This document shows positions 8,781 through 17,889 of a DNA stretch of 64,000 nt, piece by piece. How positions within the stretch are numbered: position 1 is the first letter of the stretch; every line of letters starts with the position of its first letter. This DNA comes from Calothrix sp. NIES-3974 (lineage in GTDB: Bacteria > Cyanobacteriota > Cyanobacteriia > Cyanobacteriales > Nostocaceae): positions 4,464,001 to 4,528,000 of the forward strand of contig NZ_AP018254.1 of NCBI RefSeq assembly GCF_002368395.1. The letters run 5' to 3'. The notes below the pieces were generated by a model. It saw only the letters and a list, made by a program, of their open reading frames with translations, was not told the origin of the DNA and made no database searches. The position numbers and the translations under genes are program-made.

Positions 8781-9311
8781 ATGAGTTTATTCTTCGATCT
8801 ACTTAGCTCTATTAACAATCCCAACCAACAAGCAAGCGTTTCCCAACTTGCATCAGTCATGAGTTCGGTTCAATCCTTCGCGAATCAAAATAATATTCCA
8901 CCGAATCAGCTAGAAAATATCATGTCTGTAGCGGGAAATCTGTTGCGTCCTGTTTTAAAGCAACAACAAGCAACAATCGGGGAAGGTCGTTTACAAAATC
9001 TCCTGGGACAAGTTGCTGGTTCCGGTGCTAGCGCGACTGTTTTACAATCCATCATCTCCCCCCAAATCATGCAACAAATGGCTGGAACAATCGCCCAAAA
9101 GACCGGTGTAAGTAGTAATATTATTCAGTCAGCCATGCCGACCATTGTCTCTGCTGCCATGAGCCTATTAAATATGGGTTCACCCAAATCCGGTGGTTGG
9201 ACTGGTTCTAATCCCCTCCTGTCATCCTTCCTAGATCAAGATGGGGATGGTGATGCAGACCTGGGAGACGTGATTAAGTTCGCTAATCGCTTCTTAAATC
9301 CTGCGTCATAG
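8781..9311 (+). CDS. DUF937-type protein with a C-terminal calcium-loop-like motif
   Basis: A 176-residue soluble protein without a signal peptide. The body is helical and rich in Gln, Ser and Ala, with a glycine-containing centre (LLGQVAGSGAS) and the segment SAMPTIVSAAMSLLNMG typical of DUF937. The last 30 residues contain DQDGDGDADLGD followed by a helix (VIKFANRFLN). This Asp-spaced loop resembles a single EF-hand or dockerin half and could bind calcium. Function is unknown. It lies 173 bases after the DUF4912 gene on the same strand, with a heptamer repeat between, so the two might be co-transcribed but need not be. Confidence 0.8.
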   Translation: MSLFFDLLSSINNPNQQASVSQLASVMSSVQSFANQNNIPPNQLENIMSVAGNLLRPVLKQQQATIGEGRLQNLLGQVAGSGASATVLQSIISPQIMQQMAGTIAQKTGVSSNIIQSAMPTIVSAAMSLLNMGSPKSGGWTGSNPLLSSFLDQDGDGDADLGDVIKFANRFLNPAS

Positions 9312-9343
9312 TTTTTGGCTGTGGAATCCTAAACCAGCAAAAA

Positions 9344-9366
9344 GAGAAGTGGCTTTGCCACTTCTC
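9344..9366. terminator. Strong hairpin after the DUF937 gene
   Basis: GAGAAGTGG (9344-9352) pairs perfectly with CCACTTCTC (9358-9366). It is preceded by AAAAA but lacks a clear T-run after it on the plus strand, so on the minus strand it would look more like a terminator (stem followed by CTTTTTG), facing readthrough from bioF. Confidence 0.5.
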
Positions 9367-9604
9367 AGTAATTCCCAGGTAGAACCTAAAATGAGTATAT
9401 TCGCTATACAATTTACAAATCGTATAAACTAACACTTTATTGTTTGGTTAAGGAAAAAAATCTAGGAAATGGGGAATGGTTTTAACCCAACAATTCCACT
9501 CTTGATGGACTGTAAAAATTACAAATGCCAGTATTTTAAGCCTTACACGCCTATTTGTTCGCAGTTTTTGCAGCTAAAATGCTCTCTAATTTTTGCAATA
9601 TGAA

Positions 9605-9652
9605 GTAGAGACGACTCGTCGGGTCGTCTCTGACTCGTCGGGTCGTCTCTAC
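9605..9652. repeat. GTAGAGACG palindromic repeat, duplicated core
   Basis: GTAGAGACGACTCGTCGGGT followed by CGTCTCTGACTCGTCGGGTC and GTCTCTAC. The outer GTAGAGACGAC pairs with GTCGTCTCTAC, and the GACTCGTCGGGTCGTCTCT unit occurs twice in tandem. It ends 2 bases before the bioF stop codon (minus strand), so it is the start of the bioF 3' untranslated region and may act as its terminator or RNA 3' cap. Confidence 0.75.
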
Positions 9653-9654
9653 TG

Positions 9655-10818
9655 TCAATTCCCCAAACATTCAACAAAACCTTTAATTTGGTCGCGGCTA
9701 TGGGTAGCCATGAGGGAAATACGGATGCGACTGGTGGGGACAGTGGGTGGACGGATTGCAGGTGCGAAAAAGCCTGAATCTGCTAAATATTGGCTCATTT
9801 CTAAGGCTGCTTGGGGGTGGGGAAGTTGAATGCAAATAATTGGTGAAGAGGAAGGTAGGACAGATAAATTATGATGATGTAAATTTTTTTGTAGTAACTC
9901 TTGACAATAGTCGATATTTTTCCAAAGTTTTTGCCGACGATGGGGTTCCGATTGGATAATCTGAATAGCAGCTAAAGCCGCAGCAGTATCACCAGGAGAA
10001 AGGGCTGTGGTATAGATCCAACTAGGAGCGCGGTTGCGGAGGAAATCGATTAATGCACTGCTACCAGCGACATAACCACCTAAACTGGCGATCGCTTTAC
10101 TCAGGGTTCCCATCTGGATTAGCTCTCGTCCTCGACAACCTAAGTATTCGACACAACCAGCCCCATTTTCGCCGAAAACACCTGTCCCGTGGGCTTCATC
10201 CACCAATACCATACACCCAAACTCATCCGCTAAATCTAAAATCTCCGGTAAAGGACATAAATCCCCATCCATACTAAAAACGCTATCGGTGATAATTAGA
10301 CATCTGCGGTAATGGTTACGATATTCCTGTAATAAACCCCTCAAAGCATCCATATCTACATGGGGATATTCCCGCACCTGCGCACCACTGAGAATTGCCC
10401 CGTTTTTCAAACTCGAATGGTTATAAGCATCAGACAAAATTAAATCCCGTTTACCCACCACCGCCGTAATTGTACCGAGATTAGCCAAATACCCCGAACT
10501 AAATACAACCGCATCATCCGTCCCCTTGAGATATGCGATCGCATTTTCCAAATCACGATGTAATTTACGGTGTCCACTCAGTAACCGCGAACCCGTACTA
10601 CCCGCTCCCAAAGCTTGAATAGCCTCCACCGCAGCAGCAATTAGCCGCTCATCCCCAGCTAAACCCAAATAATCATTACTAGCAAAATTCACCATCTCCC
10701 GTCCATCCAAGCAAATCGTCGCACCCGGTAAACCATCAACAGTTCTTACTGCACGATACCAATTCGCACGACGGATAGTTGCAAGGGAATCTTCTAACCA
10801 AGTGTAGGGATTTTGCAT
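9655..10818 (-). CDS. bioF: 8-amino-7-oxononanoate synthase (biotin synthesis)
   Basis: A PLP-dependent alpha-oxoamine synthase that condenses pimeloyl thioester with L-alanine in the first committed ring-forming route to biotin, in the cytoplasm. The 387-residue length fits the family. Visible signatures: the substrate-binding block [37 protein letters not shown], the aspartate pair [11 protein letters not shown] that contacts the cofactor, and the Schiff-base lysine in [15 protein letters not shown]. Other alpha-oxoamine synthases (ALA synthase, KBL) share the fold, but the sequence around [10 protein letters not shown] fits BioF. The gene stands alone; no other bio gene is nearby. Its stop abuts the palindromic repeat at 9605-9652. 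Confidence 0.93.
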   Translation of the reverse strand: MQNPYTWLEDSLATIRRANWYRAVRTVDGLPGATICLDGREMVNFASNDYLGLAGDERLIAAAVEAIQALGAGSTGSRLLSGHRKLHRDLENAIAYLKGTDDAVVFSSGYLANLGTITAVVGKRDLILSDAYNHSSLKNGAILSGAQVREYPHVDMDALRGLLQEYRNHYRRCLIITDSVFSMDGDLCPLPEILDLADEFGCMVLVDEAHGTGVFGENGAGCVEYLGCRGRELIQMGTLSKAIASLGGYVAGSSALIDFLRNRAPSWIYTTALSPGDTAAALAAIQIIQSEPHRRQKLWKNIDYCQELLQKNLHHHNLSVLPSSSPIICIQLPHPQAALEMSQYLADSGFFAPAIRPPTVPTSRIRISLMATHSRDQIKGFVECLGN

Positions 10819-10935
10819 GTGAGAATACAGAATACAGTCGTTAGGAGAATACGGTTCGGATCAGAAAATTCGTAAACCCAAAATATGTGTTTACCTAGTC
10901 CTGGTGTAAGTCCTGAATTAATCATCTCCCAACCA

Positions 10936-11814
10936 TCAAAAATACTCCCTTGGTTCTTTTGCTGCCCAGCCTAGCCCCGTATTTTCACGGACTTCAAAGT
11001 GTAAATGGGGTTCCTTCCCAGTTGGTTCTCCACTTGTACCCACCAGACCAATTTGACTTCCGGCTTGAATTTGCTGTCCCTGAGTAACTTTAATTTTTCC
11101 TAAGTGAGCATAACGGGTTTGTAAACCATTACCATGATTAATAATAACTAGTTTGCCGTAGGAACCCTGTTCTCCGGCGTAAGCGACAACCCCATCAGCC
11201 ACAGATTGGACGGGTGTATCTACCATAGCTAATAAATCAATGCCACTGTGAAAGAAAACTTCTCTGGTGCGGGGATGGGTTTGCCAACCGTAGGCTAAAG
11301 CAATTGTCGCTGGTGTGGTGGTGACAAGGGGATAGCGGGAAAACTTACTTGGGGTGGGTGCAGCTGCAACTGGAGTATGGGATTGGGTGCGTGTTGATTT
11401 TTTGGCAGTAGGGATAAAAGCAATATCACTTGGTGCTTGACATCCATTTAGCTCAAACAATACATCTGCCCTAACTTGATACTTTTTGGCAATATCTCTC
11501 CAAGTTTGACCTCGCCCGACTTCCACAACAATACCATCGTAGGGAGGGATAAGTATTTCTTGTCCATTGGAAATTTTCCCATTTCGTAACTTCGGATTCA
11601 TTACTATCACCGTTGCAGGTGATATTTTATATCTCTGGGCTATCTGGGCAACGGTTTCTCCTGTTGTGGCGGTATGCTTAACAAATCTGGTCAAGGCTGA
11701 ATTGGGACAACTGACTGCGGGTGTTTGACTACGGACTACTCCAGTTACGGTTATGAGGATGGCGAAGGGGGAAATTATGGTGGTGAGATTACGTAATAAT
11801 TGAGAAATAGTCAT
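10936..11814 (-). CDS. LysM- and M23-domain envelope peptidase
   Basis: A 292-residue exported protein. The N-terminal ~29 residues form a signal peptide. A LysM domain (about residues 47-92, GETVAQIAQRYKISPATVIV) and a second, shorter LysM-like unit (about 98-128, GQTWRDIAKKYQVRADVLFE) bind peptidoglycan. The C-terminal third is a peptidase M23 (LytM) domain with the zinc-binding motifs HSGIDLLA and HLHFEV and the NHGNGLQTRYAHLG segment. It should cleave or bind peptide cross-bridges of peptidoglycan in the periplasm. All metal ligands appear present, so it is probably active rather than an EnvC-like activator. It lies 117 bases upstream of bioF on the same strand, with no obvious functional link. 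Confidence 0.9.
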   Translation of the reverse strand: MTISQLLRNLTTIISPFAILITVTGVVRSQTPAVSCPNSALTRFVKHTATTGETVAQIAQRYKISPATVIVMNPKLRNGKISNGQEILIPPYDGIVVEVGRGQTWRDIAKKYQVRADVLFELNGCQAPSDIAFIPTAKKSTRTQSHTPVAAAPTPSKFSRYPLVTTTPATIALAYGWQTHPRTREVFFHSGIDLLAMVDTPVQSVADGVVAYAGEQGSYGKLVIINHGNGLQTRYAHLGKIKVTQGQQIQAGSQIGLVGTSGEPTGKEPHLHFEVRENTGLGWAAKEPREYF

Positions 11815-11886
11815 GGTGGCAGCAGCAGGTCAAATACGTAATATTACAGTCGGTGAAAATGCGGTGAGGATGATATTTTGGCTAAA

Positions 11887-11911
11887 AGGGAGTAGGGAAT
11901 GGGGAGTAGGG
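11887..11911. repeat. GGGAGTA heptamer tract
   Basis: AGGGAGTAGGGAATGGGGAG and TAGGGAA: imperfect tandem GGGAGTA heptamers. Similar tracts occur at about 12148, 19606, 31385 and 62500, mostly next to the MITE-like elements. Confidence 0.6.
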
Positions 11912-12113
11912 AAAAACCACTTTTATTAGTTTTAGTGTAAACAGTACATGTAGACTAATTCCTCTGATTCAAACTAGCCCTCCGTCCCATGAATTTTGAT
12001 GGGTGAGAAAAAGTACGTAGTTGCGCTAGCCTACGACAACCCTATGGGTATAGCGCTTTATCATAAAGCTTTTTCGGGGCTAGAGCAACAACTACAAACC
12101 CCTCAATACTTAT

Positions 12114-12228
12114 CCCGTATTTCTCACAAAACCCTAAAACTCATAGGGAGTAGGGAGTAGGAAGTAGTGAATAGAAGGAAAATCAATTTGTTATTCAAGG
12201 CTGACAACTTAATCGTGAGAAATCCAGG
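12114..12228. mobile_element. MITE-like element, copy A
   Basis: Left end CCCGTATTTCTCAC (12114-12127), right end GTGAGAAATCCAGG (12215-12228). The two ends match as inverted repeats at 12 of 14 positions. The interior contains a GGGAGTA heptamer tract and TTATTCAAGGCTGACAACTT, which recurs in the other copies. No coding capacity. Confidence 0.65.
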
Positions 12229-12268
12229 TTATGTGGTGGACTACTACCCTTCCATTTTGTTTGCACAT

Positions 12269-12405
12269 CCCGGATTTCTCACAAACTCCTAAAGCTTTCA
12301 GTGATTAGGGAGCGGGGAGAGACGCGATATATCGCGTCTGTACGGGAGTAGTAGGAAAATTAACCCATTACTCAAGGCTTATCACTCCCTTGTGAGAAAT
12401 GTAGG
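12269..12405. mobile_element. MITE-like element, copy B, carrying a nested palindrome
   Basis: Left end CCCGGATTTCTCAC (12269-12282), right end GTGAGAAATGTAGG (12392-12405). The interior has CATTACTCAAGGCTTATCAC in common with the other copies. A perfect 20-base palindrome AGACGCGATATATCGCGTCT (12320-12339) lies inside, as if one repeat had inserted into the other. Confidence 0.65.
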
Positions 12406-12577
12406 ACATGACCGTGCAGACCTTTGGTGAAGCCAAGTAGATAACTTTTAGCCGGAAAAAAAAGAGCCTAAATAGTTCTGATTACCGTTCCCTATTCCCT
12501 GTTTTCTCGCAATTTTTCCACCTTGTTTGTAAACAATTAAATATCAAAATCAAAATAGCTCATTCCGACTCCCGTAC

Positions 12578-12597
12578 AGACGCGATATATCGCCTCT
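12578..12597. repeat. GACGCGATATATCGC palindrome
   Basis: AGACGCGATATATCGCCTCT, one mismatch from the perfect palindrome at 12320-12339; flanked by GTAC on the left, as are several copies of this family. Confidence 0.6.
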
Positions 12598-12863
12598 CTC
12601 CCTATTCCCTACTCCCTCAAACTAGAAATTTCCAATTAATTCCCAAAAATCACTCAATTGTCATTGACAATACATTTATCCATTTACAAATACGTAAGTA
12701 ATGGGGATAGCCAAAAATGAAAATAATTCGCCAACAAGCATGTCTGATGACTAAACTGAAATTTAGGTGTTAGTGCTAATATTGCGGCGATTCAATTTGA
12801 GATTTGAAATTACCTGAAATCATCTTGCAGGTACATCAGTCAGTAGAAATTAATGTAGCAGCT

Positions 12864-14081
12864 ATGAAGTTATCCTGGAAACAATTATCTTTATATTTTA
12901 TCCTAGTCACCCTTGGTGGTGTGTTTGGTGGTGGTGCAGTTTTAATTGCCAGTCAAATTGTTATCCCCCAACGAAGGGTATTTTTACCACTAAATAATGT
13001 AACGGTTGCAACACAAAATCAATCCACTCCTGTAAATTCGATGCGTGGGAAAATAGGCGCAGTTGACGGTAATAGCGTTAATTTTGTGGCAACGGCAGTC
13101 CAACGAACTGGCCCAGCAGTGGTACGAATTAATGCCACCCGTAAGGTTGCTAACCCGATTTCCCAAGTATTTAAAAATCCGATGCTACGTCGATTTTTTG
13201 GCGAGGATGAGGAACCAATGCCCCAGGAAAGAATTGAGCGAGGAACCGGTTCCGGGTTTATTTTAAGCGAGAATGGTCAAGTGTTGACGAATGCCCATGT
13301 TGTTGCGGATACAGATGTTGTTCAAGTCACCCTCAAAGATGGACGTACCTATGAAGGGCGAGTGGTTGGGGTAGACCCGGTTACAGACATAGCTGCTGTG
13401 CAGATCCAAGCTGATAAATTACCGACGGTGAAAATGGGTAACTCGCAAAATTTGATTCCAGGACAGTGGGCGATCGCTATCGGTAATCCCTTGGGTCTGG
13501 ATAATACGGTGACAATCGGTATTATTAGTGCCACTGACCGCACCAGTACCCAGGTCGGTGTACCAGAAAAACGGGTAAGTTTTATTCAGACGGATGCAGC
13601 TATTAATCCGGGTAATTCCGGAGGTCCATTGTTGAATGCTGAAGGTGAGGTCATCGGAGTCAATACCGCAATTCGTGCTGATGCGCAGGGTTTGGGTTTC
13701 GCAATTCCCATTGAAACTGCCGCACGGATTGCCAATGAGTTATTTACTAAAGGAAAAGCAGAACATCCCTTCCTCGGTATTGAAATGGTAGATTTGACAC
13801 CAAGCAAAAGAGAGCAAATCAATCGGGACAAAAACCTGAATATTCAGCAGGATACGGGAATTGCGATCAAAAGTGTGATTGAAAATTCTCCTGCTCAAAA
13901 AGGGGGATTACGTCCTGGCGATTTGATTCAAAAAATCAACCGTCAACCAGTGAAAATCGCTGCTCAAGTCCAAAAAATCGTTGAATCTAATTCGGTTGGT
14001 GATATTTTGGAGGTGGAAATTAACCGTAACGGTAAAATTCAAGTTCTCAAAATTGAATCGGGAACCTATCCATCTCGGTGA
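12864..14081 (+). CDS. HtrA/Deg-type serine protease with PDZ domain
   Basis: A 405-residue trypsin-like protease of the Hho/HtrA family involved in protein quality control in the periplasm or thylakoid lumen. An N-terminal hydrophobic segment (about residues 9-32, SLYFILVTLGGVFGGGAVLI) is a signal anchor. The catalytic triad is visible: His in LTNAHVVAD, Asp in VDPVTDIAAVQI, Ser in NPGNSGGPLLN. A single C-terminal PDZ domain follows (IENSPAQKGGLRPGDLIQKI). The frame opens at a TTG (12804), but the ATG at 12864 starts directly before the membrane segment and is chosen. HhoA, HhoB and HtrA paralogues exist in cyanobacteria; I cannot assign which this is. Confidence 0.93.
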   Translation: MKLSWKQLSLYFILVTLGGVFGGGAVLIASQIVIPQRRVFLPLNNVTVATQNQSTPVNSMRGKIGAVDGNSVNFVATAVQRTGPAVVRINATRKVANPISQVFKNPMLRRFFGEDEEPMPQERIERGTGSGFILSENGQVLTNAHVVADTDVVQVTLKDGRTYEGRVVGVDPVTDIAAVQIQADKLPTVKMGNSQNLIPGQWAIAIGNPLGLDNTVTIGIISATDRTSTQVGVPEKRVSFIQTDAAINPGNSGGPLLNAEGEVIGVNTAIRADAQGLGFAIPIETAARIANELFTKGKAEHPFLGIEMVDLTPSKREQINRDKNLNIQQDTGIAIKSVIENSPAQKGGLRPGDLIQKINRQPVKIAAQVQKIVESNSVGDILEVEINRNGKIQVLKIESGTYPSR

Positions 14082-14104
14082 AGTAATTTTGGATTTTGGA
14101 TTCT

Positions 14105-14147
14105 GTAGAGACGCGATATATCGATATAGACGCGATATATCGCGTCT
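14105..14147. repeat. GTAGAGACG palindromic repeat, one and a half copies
   Basis: GTAGAGACGCGATATATCGA followed by TATAGACGCGATATATCGCGTCT. It lies 24 bases after the HtrA stop and 21 bases from the stop of the convergent DUF760 gene, the position expected for a bidirectional 3' element. Confidence 0.7.
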
Positions 14148-14167
14148 TGACTATTTTTCAGCAAGCC

Positions 14168-14515
14168 CTACATATTATCGTTGATATTTTCCAGATGCAT
14201 CCGTTGTTCCATTTGTCGCAGAAAATATCCGGTCATCATTGCCGATGCTAACAGTCCAGCAAGGTTATCACGGTCTGTAGTAATTTGCACATTAAAACTC
14301 TCACCCGGTAGCATTCCCACTAGTCCTTGGACATTTTGGGAAATGATTTGTTTGATTTCCGGACTTGCTGATTGAGCAACACGAGCAAGGACTTCTGGTG
14401 GTTGGTGTTGCAGATATTTCAGTAATTGGTTGGTTTGTTCGTCAATATTGTCGCTTAACATCTGTTGTGGGTTTTCCCCAAAGTTATTGTTCAAAAATTC
14501 AGGATTAAACTCCAT
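14168..14515 (-). CDS. DUF760 family protein
   Basis: A 115-residue soluble protein conserved in cyanobacteria and plants. The helical N-terminal half (NQLLKYLQHQPPEVLARVAQ) and the segment SASPEIKQIISQNVQGLVGM are characteristic of DUF760, as is the C-terminal GLLASAMMTGYFLRQMEQRM. No catalytic motif is visible and no biochemical role is established as far as I know. It is convergent with the HtrA-type gene and followed upstream by scpB on the same strand with a 145-base gap. Confidence 0.85.
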   Translation of the reverse strand: MEFNPEFLNNNFGENPQQMLSDNIDEQTNQLLKYLQHQPPEVLARVAQSASPEIKQIISQNVQGLVGMLPGESFNVQITTDRDNLAGLLASAMMTGYFLRQMEQRMHLENINDNM

Positions 14516-14659
14516 TGGTAATTTCTAGCTGGGTTGCTTATTCTACTCTAAACCATGATTGTGAGGTTGGCCATTATCCTTTTATAGTTTATTTGCTGTT
14601 AAATGGGTGGGGAAAAGGAAGGAAAGTTATATCCTTTTGATTCCCCATGTCTTCTGGGT

Positions 14660-15202
14660 TCAACTTGCTTCTGGCTGCAGTTCTAATTCTAGTTGTTCGA
14701 CTGGTTTTTCTGTACTGGTGGAAATTTGGTCATAGGGTTGGGGTAATTTGTCAATTTGAAAATACTGGTGAAATTTTGGTGTAATTTGTAAAGAATAGGA
14801 ACGGGAATCACTGTTACGCCGTTTGCGAACAAACCCCTGCTCGACCAGTTCTTGAACATGTTGATATGCACCAGAACCGCGTACATTGATTAAATCACTT
14901 TGTAAAATGGGATTATGTAAAGCGATCGCAGCTAAAGTTCTCAACGCTCCTAATCCTAATTCAACGGGAATTAGGGTTTGCACTAAATTATGGTAATCCG
15001 GACGTAGCTGCAAACTATACCCGTCTGGGGTCTCGACTACTTCAAGGGCACTATCGCGACGTGCATAATCTTCTATTAATTCGATAATACCCTCTTCGGC
15101 AGTGGCGCGATCGCATTGGGCATACTCGGCAATTTCAACTAAGGACAAGGGTTTTGCCTTTAAATACAAAATCGCTTCGATTTTTGTTGCTGCTATACTC
15201 AT
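14660..15202 (-). CDS. scpB: Segregation and condensation protein B
   Basis: ScpB is the winged-helix accessory subunit of the bacterial SMC-ScpAB condensin. The product (180 residues from ATG 15202) has two winged-helix domains: the first spans TKIEAILYLKAKPLSLVEIA to LQLRPDYHNLV, the second ELGLGALRTLAAIALHNPIL to VRKRRNSDSRSYSLQITPKF, with the RGSGAYQHVQELVEQGFV recognition segment typical of ScpB. A TTG at 15232 would add ten residues; the ATG fits the family start better. The C-terminal tail (EKPVEQLELELQPE) is low complexity. No scpA gene is adjacent. Confidence 0.9.
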   Translation of the reverse strand: MSIAATKIEAILYLKAKPLSLVEIAEYAQCDRATAEEGIIELIEDYARRDSALEVVETPDGYSLQLRPDYHNLVQTLIPVELGLGALRTLAAIALHNPILQSDLINVRGSGAYQHVQELVEQGFVRKRRNSDSRSYSLQITPKFHQYFQIDKLPQPYDQISTSTEKPVEQLELELQPEAS

Positions 15203-15613
15203 TGATAATTCGTTAATGAGTCTTGAGTTCAAGTCGAACAGTTTTCAATTTGGGATTCACCCCATAGTTTAATTCAATGGGTTTGAATTCAGGTTTTCTG
15301 ATAACTTCGGCAATCGGTCGTCAAACACACATCATTATATGGGTTTACTTCCTTTGTACCACCTGGGAACAATTGGTCAGTATGGGGAATATGGGGATAT
15401 TGGGAACGGCAATTATTTAAATTTGTTTAATAATTAGGTGGCACGCATTATATCACTACACAATACTGTTGTCAATTGAAGTTCTACTTTTGAGATGCTA
15501 GGTGTGCCCGAAAGATGAACTAAATTCTCGGTAGCCCCAATTTAATAATTATCCCGGATTTGGGTTGTGGAACACTATTTGAGACAAGATACCTGAACCA
15601 GTAGATTTGCCAA
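15203..15613. other. Spacer between scpB and ispD
   Basis: About 410 bases, A/T-rich and without a reading frame worth calling. No strong hairpin or repeat family member was noticed. It should hold the scpB promoter and the ispD 3' end. Confidence 0.5.
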
Positions 15614-16321
15614 TCAATCCAAAATCCCAAATCTCACATCCAAATTGCGGGTAGTGAGGATAAAATCAGCGATCGCTAAATCTTGGGGGGTAGTAACCTT
15701 TAAGTTGGTTTCTTCTCCAGGGACAATTTTCACTTGATAACCACAGCGTTCAAATAAAGCCGCATCATCGGTCACTTGCCAACCTTGACGCACCCCTTCA
15801 TGGTGGCAAGATTTGAGTAGATCGACATCAAAACCCTGGGGAGTTTGGGCAGCCCAAAGGAATTGACGTTCAGGTGTGCTTTGGATAAAGCCATCCCCAT
15901 CCACAATCTTAATTGTATCTTTAACTGGAATAGCGGCAATCAGTCCTTGACAACTAGCCATCTCAACAGCACAGCGATTAAATAGGGAAGGAGTCGCCAA
16001 ACACCGCGCACCATCATGGATTAGCACATGTTTAGCATCCGTCGGTAATTTTTGCAAGCCATTATAAACCGACTCTTGACGGGTTTGTCCGCCAACAATC
16101 AAATCTATGGGCTTATTTACCTCTAGTTTTTGTAAAATATCCTGAATATCATCATAATCAATTGGTTGGTAGATAACACCGATCCAAGAGATTTTTTCCG
16201 CCATCAGAGCAGCCTGTAAAGTCCAACATAGCAGAGGTTGGGAGCGCAAAGTCAATAGTAACTTATTGCGATCGCTACCCATCCTCCGTCCCACACCAGC
16301 TGCTGGAATTAGTAAATGCAC
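15614..16321 (-). CDS. ispD: 2-C-methyl-D-erythritol 4-phosphate cytidylyltransferase (isoprenoid synthesis)
   Basis: This enzyme couples MEP to CTP, giving CDP-ME, the third step of the plastid-type MEP pathway for isoprenoids, including carotenoids and phytyl chains. The 235-residue product starts with the nucleotide-binding motif LIPAAGVGRRMGSDRNKLLL, where the Arg and Lys contact CTP. It also has GGQTRQESVYNGL, the metal-binding HDGARC and VTDDAALFE, all typical of IspD. The start is GTG at 16321, immediately before the glycine-rich loop; there is no room for a longer N-terminus. It is divergent from the glycosyltransferase gene at 16789. Confidence 0.94.
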   Translation of the reverse strand: MHLLIPAAGVGRRMGSDRNKLLLTLRSQPLLCWTLQAALMAEKISWIGVIYQPIDYDDIQDILQKLEVNKPIDLIVGGQTRQESVYNGLQKLPTDAKHVLIHDGARCLATPSLFNRCAVEMASCQGLIAAIPVKDTIKIVDGDGFIQSTPERQFLWAAQTPQGFDVDLLKSCHHEGVRQGWQVTDDAALFERCGYQVKIVPGEETNLKVTTPQDLAIADFILTTRNLDVRFGILD

Positions 16322-16788
16322 GAATAATTTCCCTTAACCGAAAATTTTGGTTTCTAAGTCCCGATAGACGAGAACTTAATCGACTCGTGTGGAAATTATA
16401 ATACCAATTGGAAACAAGAAGGCGACAGATAGAAATATGAAACCTTTTGAGAATTAGAGCTTTCCCATCTAATACAGCAGTCCGAGGGGGATTTGTGAAA
16501 TCTTAGATGTAGGGTTGTTAAGGTTGACAGTTGACGGTTAACAGTCACTAGTCATTCAGCACGCTATTTTTCACGACTTAAATCGGATTGCGGTATGAGG
16601 GGTTCGTATTAGGATTTTCCCGCCTTATAGTAAAGCTTTTTCCAGGCTAAAGCCACTACTTCCCTACTCCCTGAAGTTTTGAGGCATTTCCTGCAAATGC
16701 AGTTTTAAAGGCTTGGCTATATGTCCTATGCAATAAACTATAAAATAGGGAGCGAGTTAGCTTAAAAAAAGCGTAAAAAAAATACAAT
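16322..16788. other. Divergent spacer between ispD and the GT9 gene
   Basis: About 470 bases with a heptamer tract (GTTGACAGTTGACGG near 16523-16540) and a degenerate spacer repeat near 16590-16680 (TAAAGCTTTTTCCAGGCTAAA). The last ~50 bases before 16789 are A-rich. It must contain promoters for both flanking genes, but I cannot fix -10/-35 boxes with confidence. Confidence 0.5.
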
Positions 16789-17742
16789 ATGCGAGTAGTA
16801 GCCCTTGTTCCTGGTGGGATTGGAGAACAAATTCTGTTTTTCCCAACCCTTGAATCCCTCAAGCACCACTATCCCCAAGCACAGATTGATGTTTTTGTGG
16901 AACCCCGTGCAAAAGGAGCTTATCGAGTCAATAAATTTGTAGATCAGGTTTTTAACTTTGATTTTCGAGACCGTAATAGTTTGGCTGATTGGGGTAACTT
17001 CGTCGGTATGTTGCGCGATCGCGAGTATGATGTCGCTATTTCCTACTGCTCCAATTGGTTTGTAGGGCTATTATTATGGCTAGCTGGTATCCCCAAACGG
17101 ATTGGTTATAAAGGTAAAGGTAGTTCTTTCCTCACAGATACCATCGAACGAAATACTAACCAATATGCACCCCAGGTCTACCACGATGTCCTCAAACTCA
17201 TTGGTATTAGTACACCTGCACCTGAATTAAGCCTGAACTTACCCAAGTCAGATATCGATTGGGTGAAAGCTCAGGAAAAACGGCTTGGAATTAGCGATAT
17301 CGGCTACGTACTTATTTATCCTGGTAGTACTTCGACAACGGAAACAACAAATAATATCTATCCAGTTGCCAACTGGGTGCAAATCATGCGGGAATTCGCC
17401 CAAAAGCAGCCAGAAATGAGTATTATTGCCATCCAAGAACCGGAGGATATCCCTTTGGTGCGGGAAATGAAAGAATATTTTCCCCAACTGAAAATAGTCA
17501 TCACCGATAATGTTGGTCAACTAGCAGCGATGATTGCCAATGCCAACCTCCTGCTTTGTACCGAAAGCGCTATTTTACAGATTGCGATCGCAGTCCAAAC
17601 CTACACCATTGTCCTCACCAGTGCAGGTAGATCCTCACTAATCATCCCCAGCAGCGAAAAATTCTTGGCCATTGAATCCTCTAGCAATCAAATCGCTGAT
17701 ATCCCTCCCCAAACGGTTTCAGCCAAAATCTGGGGAGGCTAA
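16789..17742 (+). CDS. Glycosyltransferase family 9 (heptosyltransferase-like)
   Basis: A 317-residue two-domain GT-B glycosyltransferase of the GT9 family, which transfers ADP-heptose-type sugars during lipopolysaccharide core assembly. Features: the N-terminal GGIGEQILFFPTLESLKHHY loop, an FVDQVFNFDFRDR strand-helix, RIGYKGKGSSFLTD and a second Rossmann-like half (YVLIYPGSTSTTETTN; LLCTESAILQIAIAV). The usual GT9 motif near the donor site reads CTESAILQIA instead of the common D-S-G-x-x-H-x-A, so the donor may differ from ADP-heptose. It lies next to ispD, in divergent orientation, and is followed by a good terminator, so it is probably monocistronic. Confidence 0.85.
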   Translation: MRVVALVPGGIGEQILFFPTLESLKHHYPQAQIDVFVEPRAKGAYRVNKFVDQVFNFDFRDRNSLADWGNFVGMLRDREYDVAISYCSNWFVGLLLWLAGIPKRIGYKGKGSSFLTDTIERNTNQYAPQVYHDVLKLIGISTPAPELSLNLPKSDIDWVKAQEKRLGISDIGYVLIYPGSTSTTETTNNIYPVANWVQIMREFAQKQPEMSIIAIQEPEDIPLVREMKEYFPQLKIVITDNVGQLAAMIANANLLLCTESAILQIAIAVQTYTIVLTSAGRSSLIIPSSEKFLAIESSSNQIADIPPQTVSAKIWGG

Positions 17743-17814
17743 GTTAATTTTTGGACATAGCAATAAAGCAAATTTATCAGTCTAGGGAAGGCAAAACGCG
17801 GTATAGCCATTCAT

Positions 17815-17855
17815 CCCACACTCTCGCTTCGCGGTGAGATGTGGGGCTTCTTTTT
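17815..17855 (+). terminator. Rho-independent terminator of the GT9 gene
   Basis: CCCACA (17815-17820) pairs with TGTGGG (17840-17845), with an inner stem TCTCGC/GCGGTGAGA-type pairing containing a G-T pair, then CTTCTTTTT. It lies 72 bases after the GT9 stop. Confidence 0.7.
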
Positions 17856-17889
17856 GTTTAAGCTAAAAGCGAATAGCTAATACCCTTTT

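Larger units (their letters stand above)
11815..12863. other. Repeat-rich spacer without a gene
   Basis: A 1-kb spacer between divergent genes. It contains GGGAGTA heptamer tracts, two MITE-like elements (12114-12228 and 12269-12405) and two GACGCGATATATCGCGTC palindromes. The ~200 bases before the HtrA gene are unique A/T-rich sequence that should contain its promoter. I find no credible reading frame. Confidence 0.65.
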
